Assembly (NCBI GenBank): GCA_031265955.1 | Contig: JAISBY010000006.1 | Coordinates: forward strand, 25,486 to 89,485 | Direction of reading: 5' to 3' | Source of the DNA: Mycoplasmataceae bacterium | Lineage (GTDB): Bacteria > Bacillota_I > Bacilli_A > Mycoplasmatales > Mycoplasmoidaceae | Length of the DNA: 64,000 bases | Part shown: positions 42,999-54,924 of the stretch, piece after piece | Layout of the letters: every line of letters begins with the position of its first letter | Position numbering within the stretch: position 1 is the stretch's first letter | Translations under genes and position numbers: made by a program | The notes under the pieces: model-generated | The model's database searches: none | The model's input: the letters and a program-made list of their open reading frames with translations, nothing else | Told to the model about the DNA's origin: nothing

Positions 42999-43181
42999 GT
43001 GACCGATACTCAATTACTGAAACAAATTATTGCTCGTCTAGACGAAATTGAAACTACTCTAATTGAACATGGCAAAGAGTTAAAGGCTCATGGTCAAGAG
43101 TTAAAAGCCTTATGCACCGATGTTCAAGGCATCAACACGAGAATTGATAATCTTATTGTGAAAAACAACTTAGTGGAATAA
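42999..43181 (+). CDS. Coiled-coil mini-protein, N-terminally shortened paralogue
   Basis: 60 residues from GTG 42999 (AAAAGG RBS). 'LLKQIIARLDEIETTLIEHG' and 'DVQGINTRIDNL' are near-identical to 48265-48564. Homology extends upstream in frame ('NHVEFISFILEKGRSGEFDT' from ~42922), but the MAKKIV start codon of the paralogues is missing. It is therefore either shortened or starts at an unusual codon. Confidence 0.55.
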   Translation: MTDTQLLKQIIARLDEIETTLIEHGKELKAHGQELKALCTDVQGINTRIDNLIVKNNLVE

Positions 43182-43200
43182 AGAAATTAATGCCTTTATT

Positions 43201-43234
43201 AAAATACTCAATGCAACTAGTCATTGAGTATTTT
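43201..43234 (+). terminator. Terminator after the coiled-coil gene
   Basis: 13-bp perfect stem AAAATACTCAATG / CATTGAGTATTTT, loop of 8. Confidence 0.88.
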
Positions 43235-43253
43235 CCATATAGTTGTTACAAAT

Positions 43254-43262
43254 CCCCCCCCC
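43254..43262 (+). repeat. C9 tract upstream of the 43283 promoter
   Basis: Nine C, ending 20 nt before TATAAT, i.e. in or next to the -35 position. A length change would shift upstream elements. Confidence 0.85.
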
Positions 43263-43297
43263 AACAAACGATTGAATTATTGTATAATCAATAGGTT

Positions 43298-43378
<81 letters not shown>

Positions 43379-43411
43379 AGCAAAGGACTTTAATAGTCTT
43401 TTGCTTTTTTT
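43379..43411 (+). terminator. Attenuator hairpin upstream of 43462
   Basis: 11-bp stem with one G-U, 5-nt loop, T7 run; homologous to 24717-24748. Confidence 0.8.
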
Positions 43412-43461
43412 ATTGTGTTCGTGGCACGAACTTAAACTAAAAGAGAAGAGAGAATATAAAT

Positions 43462-44742
43462 ATGAAAAGAAAAACAATGATTTTAATAATCAGTTCCTTG
43501 TCAACGGCTGGATTATTAGGAATGGGCGCAGGAGTAGTAACTAATACGATTTTATCTAGCCATGCTAATAATCGTAGTGTTGGCGCAGGAGTACAATTAA
43601 GTACTGTAATTACCGTCACTAATTTAGGAAGTGTCTATTGAGGTAAAACAATCACGCCAACTGCTCGTCAATTAAACAGTATTTTAAAAATTAATAATAA
43701 TGCCGATGGTTCCAAAGATGCTAATTGACATCCTAACCAATGAACATTCAATAATGTGACTGTAAATGCTTCGTCAGGAGCAGGCACTGCAACAGTACAA
43801 GTTGTATCGTGATCACCAGATTATGATACAACTTCCGGTAATTCCATTGCAATTCAATGACAACAAAATGAACCGACTACTCCAGTTGATTTGAATACTG
43901 CATTTGGTGGTAGTGATAATGTTGTTAATTTAAATTCTACCGGAGCATACAATACTTGATTAATGACGCAAAATGCTGCTAGTGTTGCTAACATTAAAGG
44001 TGTTGCGAACCAAACTGCCTTATTAAAATGGCTAGATGCGTCCAACTTGTACAACGGTAATTTAGATATTAATCAAATTACAATCGACACAGCGGTAAGT
44101 GGAACTGGTTTACAATGGAATGATAGCGGCAGCGATATCAATAGTTATACAGTTACCTTAATACCTATTGCGAATTCTAATATGTATACTGGCACAATTA
44201 AAGTGAAATTCAATGTTGGTAGAATAGATTTTAATTTGGCAACAATAATAGAGATGGATGCATATTATGGAGGCTCATTACCTGAAAATCCAACTAACAG
44301 TGAAATTTTTAATTGATTCATATATAGCAATGCCACACCATTTGGTAGCACAACAAACATTGAACAAACTGATGTTGATTTCGGTACATATTCAAGTGGT
44401 AGCAGGACATTAACGGTAAATGTAGGCAACGAGTATTGAACTGGTAATAGAACTATTTCTTACGATTTAGATCCAGCCGCCATTAGTTTGGAAACAGCTG
44501 TACCGGTTGATAGTCGAATTTTAGCGTTTAACAAGAAACCAACTTTCGCAGATTTCATGCAAGCACTTGATGGTAAATTAACAACATCAATCGTTTGAGA
44601 TGCCATTACATTACCTTGTGATTGAAGTGAAGTTACAACTTGAAATAGTTGATTGGTAGACGGAACTTATACTTTAATGCCAAAAGGTGGCAACTTATAT
44701 TACATTGGATCTGTTACAATCACTTGATCAACATCATATTAA
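43462..44742 (+). CDS. Phase-variable surface protein
   Basis: 426 residues. Signal anchor 'MILIISSLSTAGLLGMGAG'. Residues ~44-139 form a module that is ~95% identical in DNA to the N-terminal module of 45708. Further beta-rich modules 'xxNxxQITIDTA...TVTLIPIANSNMYTG' repeat later ('YTLMPKGGNLYYIGSVTIT'). Unrecognised family. AGAGAG RBS. First gene of a three-gene operon under the (AC)16 leader. Confidence 0.75.
43593..43877 (+). repeat. Duplicated surface-protein module, copy 1
   Basis: 285 bp, same length as 45833-46117 with about 14 mismatches and no gaps; similarity ends abruptly at both edges. Includes a TGA/TGG Trp difference that is silent under code 4. Confidence 0.92.
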
Positions 44743-44766
44743 TAAATCAAATTAATTATTGGAAGT

Positions 44767-45705
44767 ATGGTTGGTAAATTAAAAAAGAAATTACTCATAA
44801 TTCTTTTACCTATCCTTGTATCATTGCTAGTGGGTGGTGGCTTTTGTATTTATTGATTTGCTATCCGAAAACCCTCTGATGAAATTAGTGTGAAATATAC
44901 TTTGCAACATAAATCTATCAGTGTTGTAAATGATTTAGACAACAGTACTCAACTAACAGTTGAGTACTCTGGTGTCAAATGAAATGATATTACTTGAAAA
45001 GGATACACCAATCTTCCTAATGATTACCAGTGAGATGATTTTTTAAAAGTGGAAGGCTTGCAAAACAATCCTAATGCAAGTGAAATAAGACAACTGACTA
45101 TTTCGTTTGATCTTAAAGATACTCCGCCAGCTAATATAAATTCATTTCTTTTTTGACTAACGGCTCAAATTCACAACAAAGAGTTCAAATCACCAGAAGT
45201 TGAGTGTTATTTTGCCCAACGCGATATTAATGCATTATCTAATAAAAGCTTATCAGATTTTGATTCAAAGCCAGAAGCTATTGATGTTGTCAAAGCATTT
45301 TTTGCTAGCAATAATATCAACCCACAAGATGATTGAGATTTAGACAATTGAAGTCAGGTTAACCAACAAGTGACAGTGATTTTGCAAGCGGCAGGCGCTT
45401 TGATAAGTGTTTTACCCAATAACCCTTTCTTTAAAGGACAAGCACAAGTAGATTTCTTATATCCAAGTGGCACTTCTATAAATGATGTTATTGAAAATAC
45501 GACCTTAGGAGTTTTTTACAAAGAACCAAACCAACAAGACGTACGTTGAACAGTTGAATCATTAAACGATGAACCAACATTAGGTGGATGGAGTAATTTT
45601 TGATCACAAGTTGTTTTAAGTACTCCCGATAATGATGTTTGTTACATGGTGGCTTTTGGTAATGATTATTCCGGTTCTCTAGTTGTTAGTTATGAGGTAG
45701 TGTAG
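44767..45705 (+). CDS. Membrane-anchored surface protein, middle gene of the operon
   Basis: 312 residues and ten or more TGA Trp codons. 'LLIILLPILVSLLVGGGFCI' is a single N-terminal membrane segment, followed by an extracellular domain with no family recognised. 24 bp after 43462's gene, 2 bp before 45708's ATG. Probably cotranscribed. Confidence 0.72.
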
Positions 45706-45707
45706 TT

Positions 45708-47915
45708 ATGAAAATTAAGTCATTCAAATATGTGTTACTTGCATGTGTCAGTACCATAGTTGTGTCAGGAAATATGGCATACGTTAGTTCTAATAGAATT
45801 AACGATAAAGTAATTAATGCAAGTGGTACAACACAATTAAATACTGTAATTACCAATACTAATTTAGGAAATGTTTATTGAGGTAAAACAATCACACCAA
45901 CTGCTCGTCAATTAAACAGCATCTTGAAAATTAATAATAATGCCGATGGTTCCAAAGATGCTAATTGACATCCTAACCAATGAACATTCAATAATGTGAC
46001 TGTAAATGCTTCGTCAGGAGCAGGCACAGCCACAGTACAAGTTGTATCGTGATCACCAGATTATGATACAACTTCCGGTAATTCCGTTGCAATTCAATGG
46101 CAACAAAATGAACCGACAGATAAAGTTTCTTTAGGTTCAACTTTTAATTTTTCTGGTCAAACTGTGGTTAATGGATATTGACTGCAAGATTGTGAAGTTT
46201 CTAATGCTGAAATTTTGAAGGCATTTGATAGTCAATTTGGAATTGGTAATTCTTTTGATATTAATCAAATTCAAGTTAGCATCTTATCATCGGATCCACA
46301 ATCCAAAAATGGTGAAATTCTGATAAGACCAATTGATAATTCTAATTATTACAATTCATATAGTGCATCTGACCCCACTTCATATTTAAGGACTAAATAT
46401 TCAGGTGCAAACGAAACTTACTTCACATATAGTGATGATTGAACCGATCCCACTATCAAAGGCAAGGTCTTGACCGGGTATAGTCAAATCCCTCAACAAG
46501 ATACGACATTAATTATTCCGTCAGAAGTTGAAGTAATAGTTGACGATGCTTTTATTAATCTAGCAACGACTAATCCCAATATCACAACGATTGTTTTTGG
46601 TAATAACCAGCGTTTAGAAATTCGTGAAAATGCGTTTGGTAATAATCCTTATATTACTAACGTTCGTGCTGATCAAGCAAATGTTGAATATTTGGCTGCC
46701 AGTGCATTTATAGGTTCACCGTGGTGAGATATTAATGTTCAGGAAATTAGTAGTGAATCTGATGGATCTTCATTAGGGTACAAATATATCAATCCTGGTA
46801 TTTTTGGAAATACAACTTCTTCCAATAAACTTACATGAATTATTGGACCAAGTGATGATTGATCAACTGTTGCTACAGATTCAACTGCGAATGTTCTTAA
46901 AAAACCAACCGCTCCGTTCGCTTATGCATCAAAAAGTTTTTATCAAAATACGCTAATTAAAAATAATACTAGCAATAATTTTGAAGGTGTTTATTATATT
47001 TGTGATTATGCCTTTGCTGGTGCAACAAGACTGCAAACATTGTATAACTACACTGGATACAATAATCCGATAAATGTAGGTGGGCGATATTTTGGAAAAT
47101 CAGCATTTGCAGGATGTACAGCATTAAATATGAATTCTAGTGGTAATGCTGGTGAATCTAAGGCATTCAACCAATTGTATTATATTGGTGATAACTGCTT
47201 TGATGGATGCACCAATTGAGGTCAAGGAAATACTGGTGCTCAAGGAACAACTTTGCTTATCTATGGTTTTCCTAAAAGCGGTGGGTATATCGGCGCCTAT
47301 GCATTTAGAAATAATAATGTTGGGTTGGGATTATCATTTGCTAATTATTCCTACCCGCCTTATATTCATCCTGAGGCTTTTACAGGATATACGAGACTTT
47401 ATTTCATGAGTAATAACATTATGTATAAAGATAGTTCTGCCGGTTCTTATTCTACAAATTTTGTGAATCGCATTAACGCTGATCCAGAAATCAAACAAAT
47501 GTATCAAAATACTTATGCATTATGAGCTAATACCACTCAAGTTAGCGTATATGATTTATTGCAATGTTATTGATATCGTTCAAATGTTATGAGCACTAGT
47601 ACTTTGGGTAACTACTACGCACCATTAAATCCTGTTGTGGATATTTCTTCTTTATCAATTTCAGAACAAACTACTGCAAAATTAGACCCTCAATATTATT
47701 TTTATAGAAATAATTTCTTTCCAAACCAGCATTTAACTATAAGTGGGTTAGCTGTAGATCAAAATATAATTAATGTTACTGAACAAACTGAAACCATAGG
47801 TTTCTCATACCAATTATCACCAGGTGTAAATGCTGCCGTAGGAACATATGAAATTTATGTAAGCGATCATATAAATAATAAATCTCACCCCGTCACTATA
47901 ACTATTGTCTTTTAG
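45708..47915 (+). CDS. BspA-like leucine-rich repeat surface protein
   Basis: 735 residues. Signal peptide 'YVLLACVSTIVVSGNMAYVS'. Module shared with 43462 (residues ~42-136). Then LRR_5/BspA-type repeats: 'TTIVFGNNQRLEIRENAFGN', 'YYICDYAFAGATRLQTLYNY', 'GKSAFAGCTALN', 'YIGDNCFDGCTN', 'YIGAYAFRNN', 'IHPEAFTGYTRLYFM'. BspA-like proteins bind host surfaces. A ~100-residue C-terminal Ig-like domain ends the protein. ATG is 2 bp after the preceding stop. Terminator follows. Confidence 0.85.
45833..46117 (+). repeat. Duplicated surface-protein module, copy 2
   Basis: Second copy of the 285-bp module in 43593-43877. Confidence 0.92.
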
Positions 47916-47953
47916 TAACTTATGATTTTCTACGTAGGGATAATCTAACCGAA

Positions 47954-47993
47954 AAAAATCCGAAAAAATTCCGAAATGATTTTTCGGATTTTT
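47954..47993 (+). terminator. Terminator of the surface operon
   Basis: AAATCCGAAAAA / TTTTTCGGATTT stem with a 12-nt loop. Confidence 0.82.
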
Positions 47994-48068
47994 GTTTTAT
48001 TATTGTCTATTTATATAATGTAGAAAAACGACTCATGGAAAAGAAATCGTATAATATAGAGTGTAAAA

Positions 48069-48263
48069 ATGGCTAAGAAAATTGTAAACCATGTTGAATT
48101 TGCTAATTTCATTCTTGAAAAAGATAGAACAGGTGAATTTGATACAGTTAAAAAGGTAAAGACAACAACTGATACAGAATTATTAAAATTAATTCTTGAA
48201 CGCTTAAATAAAATTGATATTCGCTTTGATAATCTTGTAACAAAAAATAGTTTAAGAGAATAA
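48069..48263 (+). CDS. Coiled-coil mini-protein (VNHVEF family), short copy
   Basis: 64 residues. 'MAKKIVNHVEFANFILEKDR' then a coiled segment 'ILERLNKIDIRFDNL'. First ~46 residues match the next gene nearly exactly. TATAAT at 48050-48055. Function unknown. Confidence 0.65.
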   Translation: MAKKIVNHVEFANFILEKDRTGEFDTVKKVKTTTDTELLKLILERLNKIDIRFDNLVTKNSLRE

Positions 48264-48264
48264 A

Positions 48265-48564
48265 ATGGCTAAGAAAATTGTAAACCATGTTGAATTTGCT
48301 AATTTCATTCTTGAAAAAGATAGAACAGGTGAATTTGATACAGTTAAAAAAGTAAAGACAGTAACAGACACTGAATTGTTAAAACAAATTATTAACCGTC
48401 TAGATAAGATGGATGTTCGTTTCGACAATATTGAAACAACTCTAATTGAACATGGCAAAGAATTAAAAACTCAAGGACAAGAGTTAAAAGCTCTTCGCGC
48501 CGATGTTCAAGGCATCAATACAAGAATTGATAATCTTGTTAATAAAAACAACTTAATAGAATAA
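48265..48564 (+). CDS. Coiled-coil mini-protein (VNHVEF family), long copy
   Basis: 99 residues. Same N-terminus as 48069's product, then 'DNIETTLIEHGKELKTQGQE' and 'LRADVQGINTRIDNL'. Starts 1 bp after the previous stop. Tandem duplication; paralogue at 42999. Possibly a structural or DNA-partner coiled coil, unknown. Confidence 0.7.
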   Translation: MAKKIVNHVEFANFILEKDRTGEFDTVKKVKTVTDTELLKQIINRLDKMDVRFDNIETTLIEHGKELKTQGQELKALRADVQGINTRIDNLVNKNNLIE

Positions 48565-48575
48565 AAAGGAAGCCT

Positions 48576-48603
48576 TATAATCAATTCCATAAATTATATG
48601 GAA
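48576..48603 (+). promoter_or_regulatory. Promoter and 7-bp inverted repeat before the malic enzyme
   Basis: TATAAT at 48576-48581; perfect inverted repeat TTCCATA-AATTA-TATGGAA at 48585-48603 lies over the start of the predicted transcript, a possible operator. Confidence 0.45.
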
Positions 48604-48614
48604 CATTGATAATC

Positions 48615-49769
48615 ATGGACTTTGCTAAGGAATCATTAGAACTACATCGTAAACTAAAAGGAAAGATCGAAATTAAACCTAAAGCTAAAGTTGATACAGC
48701 ATTAGCTTTAGCTTTAGCATACACACCGGGAGTAGCAGCGCCTTGTGGAGTTATTGCCAAAGATCCGAAAGAAAGTTTTAATTTAACGGCACGTGGTAAT
48801 CTTGTGGCTGTAGTTACTGATGGTAGCGCTGTTTTAGGATTGGGAAATATCGGCCCAGCGGCTGGTATGCCAGTGATGGAAGGTAAATGTGTTTTGTTTA
48901 AAGCGTTTGCTAATGTCGATGCCATTCCTTTATGCTTGAATACGCAAAAAGTGGATGAGATTGTACAAATTGTCAAAGCTTTAGAACCATCATTTGGCGG
49001 TATTAACTTAGAAGACATTGGTTCACCAAGATGCTTTGAAGTGGAAAACCGTTTAAAAAAAGAATTAAGTATTCCCGTAATGCACGATGATCAACACGGG
49101 ACTGCTATTGTTGTAGCGGCTGCATTAACAAACGCCATTAAAGTGGCTCAAAAGCAAAAAGGACAACTAAAAATTGTGATTAATGGTGCTGGAGCCGCCG
49201 GAATTGCTATCGGTCGCTTACTATTAATGATGCAATTTGGTAATGTAGTAATGGTAGATCGTATTGGTATTTTAAATAAAAATAATAAATCATTACCACT
49301 ACATCATTTGGACATCGCTAAGATTTCTAATAAAAACAATGAAACAGGTGATTTAAAAGCAGCTTTAAAAAATGCAGATGTTTTTATTGGTGTTTCGGCT
49401 GGTAACATTGTTTCTCTAGAAATGGCAAAGTCAATGAATAAAAATGCCGTTGTGTTTGCGATGGCTAACCCTACCCCCGAAATTCTTCCTGAGATCGCTA
49501 AGAAAGCCGGCATCAAAGTAATGGGAACGGGTCGAAGTGATTTTCCAAATCAAATTAATAATGCTTTAGTATTTCCGGGAATGTTTCGTGGCACTTTTGA
49601 TGCTAAGGCTAAACAAATTACGGATAAGATGAAAATTGCTGCCGTCAATGCAATTGCTTCATTAATTAAACCTAGCGAGTTAAAACCAAATTATGTTATT
49701 CCATCTGTATTAGATAAACGTGTGGTGCCAGCGATTGCCAAAGCTGTGGCTAGAGCAAGCAAACTTTAG
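48615..49769 (+). CDS. Malic enzyme (NAD(P)-dependent malate dehydrogenase, decarboxylating)
   Basis: 384 residues. 'AYTPGVAAPC' (tyrosine motif), 'VVTDGSAVLGLGNIGP', 'INLEDI' (metal), 'PVMHDDQHGTAIV' and the NAD fold 'INGAGAAGIAIG' are the malic-enzyme signatures. Converts malate to pyruvate and CO2. Convergent with fumC, so fumarate to malate to pyruvate is encoded as one unit. Start ATG 48615; an upstream TTG in frame is less likely. Confidence 0.95.
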   Translation: MDFAKESLELHRKLKGKIEIKPKAKVDTALALALAYTPGVAAPCGVIAKDPKESFNLTARGNLVAVVTDGSAVLGLGNIGPAAGMPVMEGKCVLFKAFANVDAIPLCLNTQKVDEIVQIVKALEPSFGGINLEDIGSPRCFEVENRLKKELSIPVMHDDQHGTAIVVAAALTNAIKVAQKQKGQLKIVINGAGAAGIAIGRLLLMMQFGNVVMVDRIGILNKNNKSLPLHHLDIAKISNKNNETGDLKAALKNADVFIGVSAGNIVSLEMAKSMNKNAVVFAMANPTPEILPEIAKKAGIKVMGTGRSDFPNQINNALVFPGMFRGTFDAKAKQITDKMKIAAVNAIASLIKPSELKPNYVIPSVLDKRVVPAIAKAVARASKL

Positions 49770-49780
49770 TGTGTTTATTG

Positions 49781-51145
49781 CTAGACCATTTTTTTAGGAT
49801 CAACTAATTTATCAAAATCATTTTCATTAATATAACCCGATTTTAAAGCGGCTTCTTTTAATGTTAAATCATGTTTATGAGCATATTTGGCAATTTCGGC
49901 TGCTTTAGCATAACCAATTTTTGGTGATAAAGCTGTGACTAACATTAGGGAATTATTTAAATTGTAATCAATTTTAGTTTTATTAACTTCAATTCCGCTA
50001 ACGCATTTGTGATTAAATGAGTTCATCGCATCAGTTAGTAATTGAATTGATCATAATGTGTCATAAGCGATGACTGGCATAAAGGTATTTAATTCGTAAT
50101 TACCTTGACTAGCAGCGAATGAGACCGTTACATCATTACCCATAACTTGTGTGCAAACCATCATCATGGCTTCAGATTGTGTTGGGTTTACTTTTCCTGG
50201 CATAATGGAACTACCTGGTTCATTTGCCGGTAAAATCAATTCGCCAATCCCCGCCCTTGGACCACTACCAAGAAAACGAATATCGTTAGCAATTTTATAA
50301 AGTGTGGTTGATAATACTTTTAATTGAGCGTGAACACTGGCAACTCTTTCTTTAAAAGCCAATCCATCGAATTTATTATTCATAACCTTGAATGGCAAAC
50401 TATAAATGTCAGCTAAATTCTTAACTGCTAATTTATCAAAATTTTTTGGAGCATTTAATCCTGTGCCAACCGCAGTGCCACCTAAAGGTAATTCGTATAG
50501 GCTGTTAATACTATTAGAAAGCTGGACACTACAATTTTCTAAGCTGGTTCTCCAAGCAGAAATTTCTTGCGATAATAAGATTGGCGTCGCATCTTGTAGG
50601 TGAGTGCGACCAATTTTAATAATGTTAGCAAATTTCTTCTCCAACTTTTTAAAAGCAATAATTAAATCATTAAGACTTGGAATTAATTTTTTAGTGATAG
50701 TTTGACAAACAGCAACGTGAATTGCGGTTGGAAAAACATCATTAGAACTTTGCGACATGTTGACATGATCATTTGGATGAACTAGCGTTTCTTTAAGAAG
50801 CTTGTTAGCATATTGTGCTATGACTTCGTTAACATTCATGTTAGTTTGAGTGCCGCTACCAGTTTGTCAAATCTTTAAAGGAAATTGATCATTCAACTTG
50901 TCTTTTAGAATAGTGTATCCAGCTTCAATGATTGCTTTTGCTCTTTTATTATCAATTTTCTTTAAACCTAAATTAGCTTTAGCAGCAGCAATCTTAACAG
51001 CGGCAATAGCATGAATTAATGTAGTTGGCATTATTTCTTGACTAATCACAAAGTTTTCCAAGCTACGTTGGGTTTGCGCTCCTCAATATTTGGCGTTATC
51101 TACTTTGATTTCACCAATACTATCTTTTTCAATACGATATTTCAT
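49781..51145 (-). CDS. fumC: Fumarate hydratase class II
   Basis: 454 residues. '[18 protein letters not shown]', '[19 protein letters not shown]', '[11 protein letters not shown]' and the signature '[15 protein letters not shown]' identify class II fumarase. Interconverts fumarate and malate. Ends 11 bp from the malic enzyme gene. The divergent gap to ruvX has TATAAT on each strand. Confidence 0.96.
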
Positions 51146-51173
51146 AACATTTATAATAATAAACAATTATACG

Positions 51174-51599
51174 ATGCGTTTAATAGGAATTGATTTAGGA
51201 ACTAAGACCATGGGAATCGCCGTCACTGACTCTTTAAAGATGTTGGCAACCGGTTTGGAAAATTTTACATATTCCCAAAACAATTTAGATCATTGTGTCA
51301 ATAAAATTAAGAAATTATTAGATTATTACCACAATGATGTGGAGCGAATTGTTTTAGGTTATCCTACTAATGTTAATGGAACAAAAAATGAACGCACATT
51401 CTTAATTGAACAATTTCATAAATTGCTTCAAAAAAATATTAACATACCAATTGTTTTACAAGATGAACGTTACACAACCATCGCTGCTACAGGAAGGCTA
51501 AAATATCAAGTTGGTCTTAAAAGTAGCCAAATTAAAAAAGTCAAAGATAAGATTAGTGCCGTTATTATTCTTGAAGAATATATGAGTAACCACCACTAA
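51174..51599 (+). CDS. ruvX: Putative pre-16S rRNA nuclease / Holliday-junction resolvase YqgF
   Basis: 141 residues. 'RLIGIDLGTKTMGIAVTDS' (RNase H fold, first Asp), 'IVLGYPTNVNGTKNER' and 'LQDERYTT' (D-E-R-x-T-T) are the YqgF signatures. Start ATG 51174; TATAAT 16 nt upstream. Stop overlaps next ATG (TAATG). Confidence 0.95.
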   Translation: MRLIGIDLGTKTMGIAVTDSLKMLATGLENFTYSQNNLDHCVNKIKKLLDYYHNDVERIVLGYPTNVNGTKNERTFLIEQFHKLLQKNINIPIVLQDERYTTIAATGRLKYQVGLKSSQIKKVKDKISAVIILEEYMSNHH

Positions 51600-52159
51600 T
51601 GGATAAATTAGCATTAATTAAAGCGAAAAGTATTCAGGATCATATTCCTTATGTAAGAGATAAAACATTGGAATTGATTATTGATTTGATTAATAAAAAT
51701 AAAGTCAAATCAATTCTAGAAATTGGTACAGCCTATGGCTATAGTGCTTATGCAATGTCTAAATGTAAATATGTCAATAAGGTAATAACGGTTGAAAAAA
51801 ACGTTGAAAATTATCGCATGGCAATAGATTTTTTAAAGGACTCTAAAGTAAATTGTATTAATTTTGATGCTTTTATTTATGCACCTGATTTACAATTTGA
51901 TTTAATTTTCATAGATGGTCCTAAATCACATCAAGAACAACTAGTTAAAAAGTATATGAATTATTTATCAAATAATGGTTTTATGATTATTGACAATATT
52001 TATTTAAAGAAATTTGAAAAATTACCATTACTATCAAAAAATCAAAGGAATCTCATTAGAAAAGTTAAACAATTCAAAGAATGATTATTAAGTAACAAAG
52101 AACTAGTGGTTAAAATTGTAGATATTGATGATGGTGTGGCGATTATTTCTAATAATTAG
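51599..52159 (+). CDS. O-methyltransferase-like SAM-dependent methyltransferase
   Basis: 186 residues. SAM motif I 'SILEIGTAYGYSAYAM', then 'VITVEKN' and 'FDLIFIDGPKSHQ', typical of the Methyltransf_3/TrmR-like family in Firmicutes and mollicutes. Translationally coupled to ruvX. May be a tRNA (5-hydroxyuridine) methyltransferase; substrate inferred only. Confidence 0.82.
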
Positions 52160-52236
52160 TTAGAAAAATAAAAATATTATTTTAATATTAACAGACCATA
52201 TTGATTAACTAAAAAATATACTACAATTAACTTACA

Positions 52237-54882
52237 ATGATGCGGGCTACTAATAAAGAAATTAATAACATTAAAATTACTGATTCTAAATCGTTACACA
52301 ATAAATTAAACGATATTAGAAAGGCACAAAAGATTTTTTCAACTTATTCACAGGAACAAGTAGATAAAATATTCTTGGCAGTAGCCGTTGCAGCTGATAA
52401 AGCTAGAATTCCTTTAGCGAAAATGGCGGTAAGAGATACTGGCATGGGTATTGTGGAAGATAAAGTAATTAAAAACCACTATGCTGCTGAGTATATTTAC
52501 AATGCTTACAAAAATACTAAAACATGCGGCACAATTGAACGTGATGCTACATTTGGGTGAACTAAAATCGCTGAACCCATTGGGGTAATTGCAGCCGTCA
52601 TTCCTACCACTAACCCAACTTCTACTACCATTTTTAAAATCTTAATTTCATTAAAAACACGAAATGGTTTAATTATTAGCCCGCACCCAAGAGCAAAAGA
52701 CTGTACAATTTCTGCTGCTAAGATTATGTATGATGCGGCAATTAAAGCTGGCGCACCTAATAACATTATTGGTTGAATTGATGAACCATCACTAGAATTA
52801 AGTAATCAAGTAATGCGTGAGAGTGATTTGATTCTCGCAACTGGTGGTCCGGGCATGGTTCGTGCGGCTTATAGTTCGGGCAAACCTGCAATTGGTGTTG
52901 GGCCAGGCAACGTGCCAGCCATCATTGCAAGTAGTGCTGATATTCGTATGGCTGCTAGTAGCATTCTAATGTCTAAAACATTTGACAATGGCATGATTTG
53001 TGCTAGCGAACAATCAGCCATTGTTTTAGAGGATGTATACAATGCCTTTAAAAAAGAGATTACCTATCAAGGTGGTTATATCTTAAATGCTGATGATGCT
53101 AAAAAAGTCGGTAAGGTTTTAATTATTAATGGTGCATTAAATGCAAAAATTGTTGGGCAATCAGCTCATACGATTGCAAAAATAGCAGGTGTGAAAGTGC
53201 CGGTTGACGCTAAAGTATTAATTGCCGAAGTACAACACACTGATTTTTTAAAAGAACCATTTGCCCATGAAAAATTAAGTCCTTGTTTAGCTTTGTATAA
53301 AGCTAAGAGTTTTGAAGATGCCATTGAAAAAGCTGACCATTTAATTAAACAAGGTGGCATGGGGCATTCTTCATCCTTGTTTATTAACCATGAAACGAAT
53401 TATGACAAAATTCTTTTATGACAATCAAGAATGCAAACTGGACGTTGTTTAATTAATACACCGTCTGCCCAGGGTGGTATTGGTGATTTATTTAACTTTA
53501 AATTAAAGCCATCTTTAACATTAGGTTGTGGTTCCTGGGGTGGCAATGCCGTAAGTGAAAACGTTGGTGTAAACCATTTATTAAATATTAAAGTAGTAGC
53601 CTGTAGGAGGGAAAATATGTTGTGATATCGTGTGCCAGAGAAGGTATATTTCAAACGAGGTTCACTAGCGATTGCTTGTCGTGAATTTAAAGAAGTTTAT
53701 GATAAGAAACGTGCTTTTATCGTTACTGACAAATTTCTCTACTACTCTGGATTTACTAAACAAATTACCAACTACTTAGATGAAATGAGTATTCAGCATG
53801 CTACCTTCTTTGACGTGGAACCAGATCCTACGATTGAAACTGCACAAGCAGGGGCAGAAGCCATGAAAACATTCCAACCAGATCTAATCATTGCTATTGG
53901 TGGTGGCTCCCCAATTGACGCGGCTAAAATTATGTGAGTGTTATATGAACACCCAGAAGTGGTATTTCAAGATTTAGCAATGCGTTTCATGGATATTCGT
54001 AAACGTATTACTAAATTCCCACACATGGGTGACAAGGCTTATTTCTGTGCTGTACCTACAACTAGTGGCACTGGTAGCGAAGTTACACCGTTCGCCGTAA
54101 TCACTGATAATCGTAATCATATTAAATATCCGTTAGCTGATTATGAATTATTACCAAAGATGGCAATAATTGACCCTGATTTGACAATGAATATTCCTCA
54201 AGGATTAACTGCCGCTAGTGGTATTGATGCTTTAACACATGCTTTAGAAGCATTAGCGTCAATTATGGCCTCTGATTACACTAATGGTACTGCACGTGAA
54301 GCAGCTCGATTAATATTTAAATATTTACCAACTGCCTATACTGAAGGTGCTAAAAATGTGAAGGCACGTGAAGAAATGGCTAATGCTTCATGTATGGCCG
54401 GTATGGCATTTGCTAATGCTTTTTTAGGTGTTTGTCACTCCATGGCTCATAAGTTAGGTTCATATCACCATATTCCTCATGGTGTGGCTAATGCTTTATT
54501 AATTGACGAAGTAATTAAATTTAACTGTAGTGAAGCACCTGTAAAAATGGGAACGTTCAGCCAATATAAATACCCACAAGGATTAAAACGTTATTCAGAA
54601 TTATCTGATTACATTGGGATTGGTGGTAAAGATCCAATTGCTAAAGTCGAGAACTTAATTAAAGAAATTGATAAACTAAAGACACATATTAAAATTCCAA
54701 AATCCATTAAAGATGCAGGTGTTAAAGAAGAAGACTTCTTAAAAACGATTGATAAAATGTCCGAAGATGCTTTTGATGATCAATGTACTGGAGCAAATCC
54801 AAGATATCCTTTAATTAGTGAAATTAAAGAAATGTTTTTAAATGCTTATTACGGTAAGAAAACGCCTTTAAAAACAAAATAA
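52237..54882 (+). CDS. adhE: Bifunctional aldehyde/alcohol dehydrogenase
   Basis: 881 residues. The N-terminal CoA-acylating ALDH half has 'FDNGMICASEQSAIV' with catalytic C255. The C-terminal iron ADH half has 'GGGSPIDAAKIM', 'VPTTSGTGSEVTPFA' and the metal-binding 'CHSMAHKLGSYHHIPHG'. It converts acetyl-CoA to ethanol while reoxidising two NADH. Rare in mycoplasmas. Several TGA Trp. Monocistronic. Confidence 0.96.
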
Positions 54883-54924
54883 GCTACCAAATTATTTTTT
54901 ATTTGAAGTTGTATATGAGGGTAT

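Noticed and set aside
42627..43013. 128-codon minus-strand ORF opposite the coiled-coil genes
   Set aside because: Antisense shadow of repeated Lys/Glu/His heptad codons; no RBS or family resemblance.
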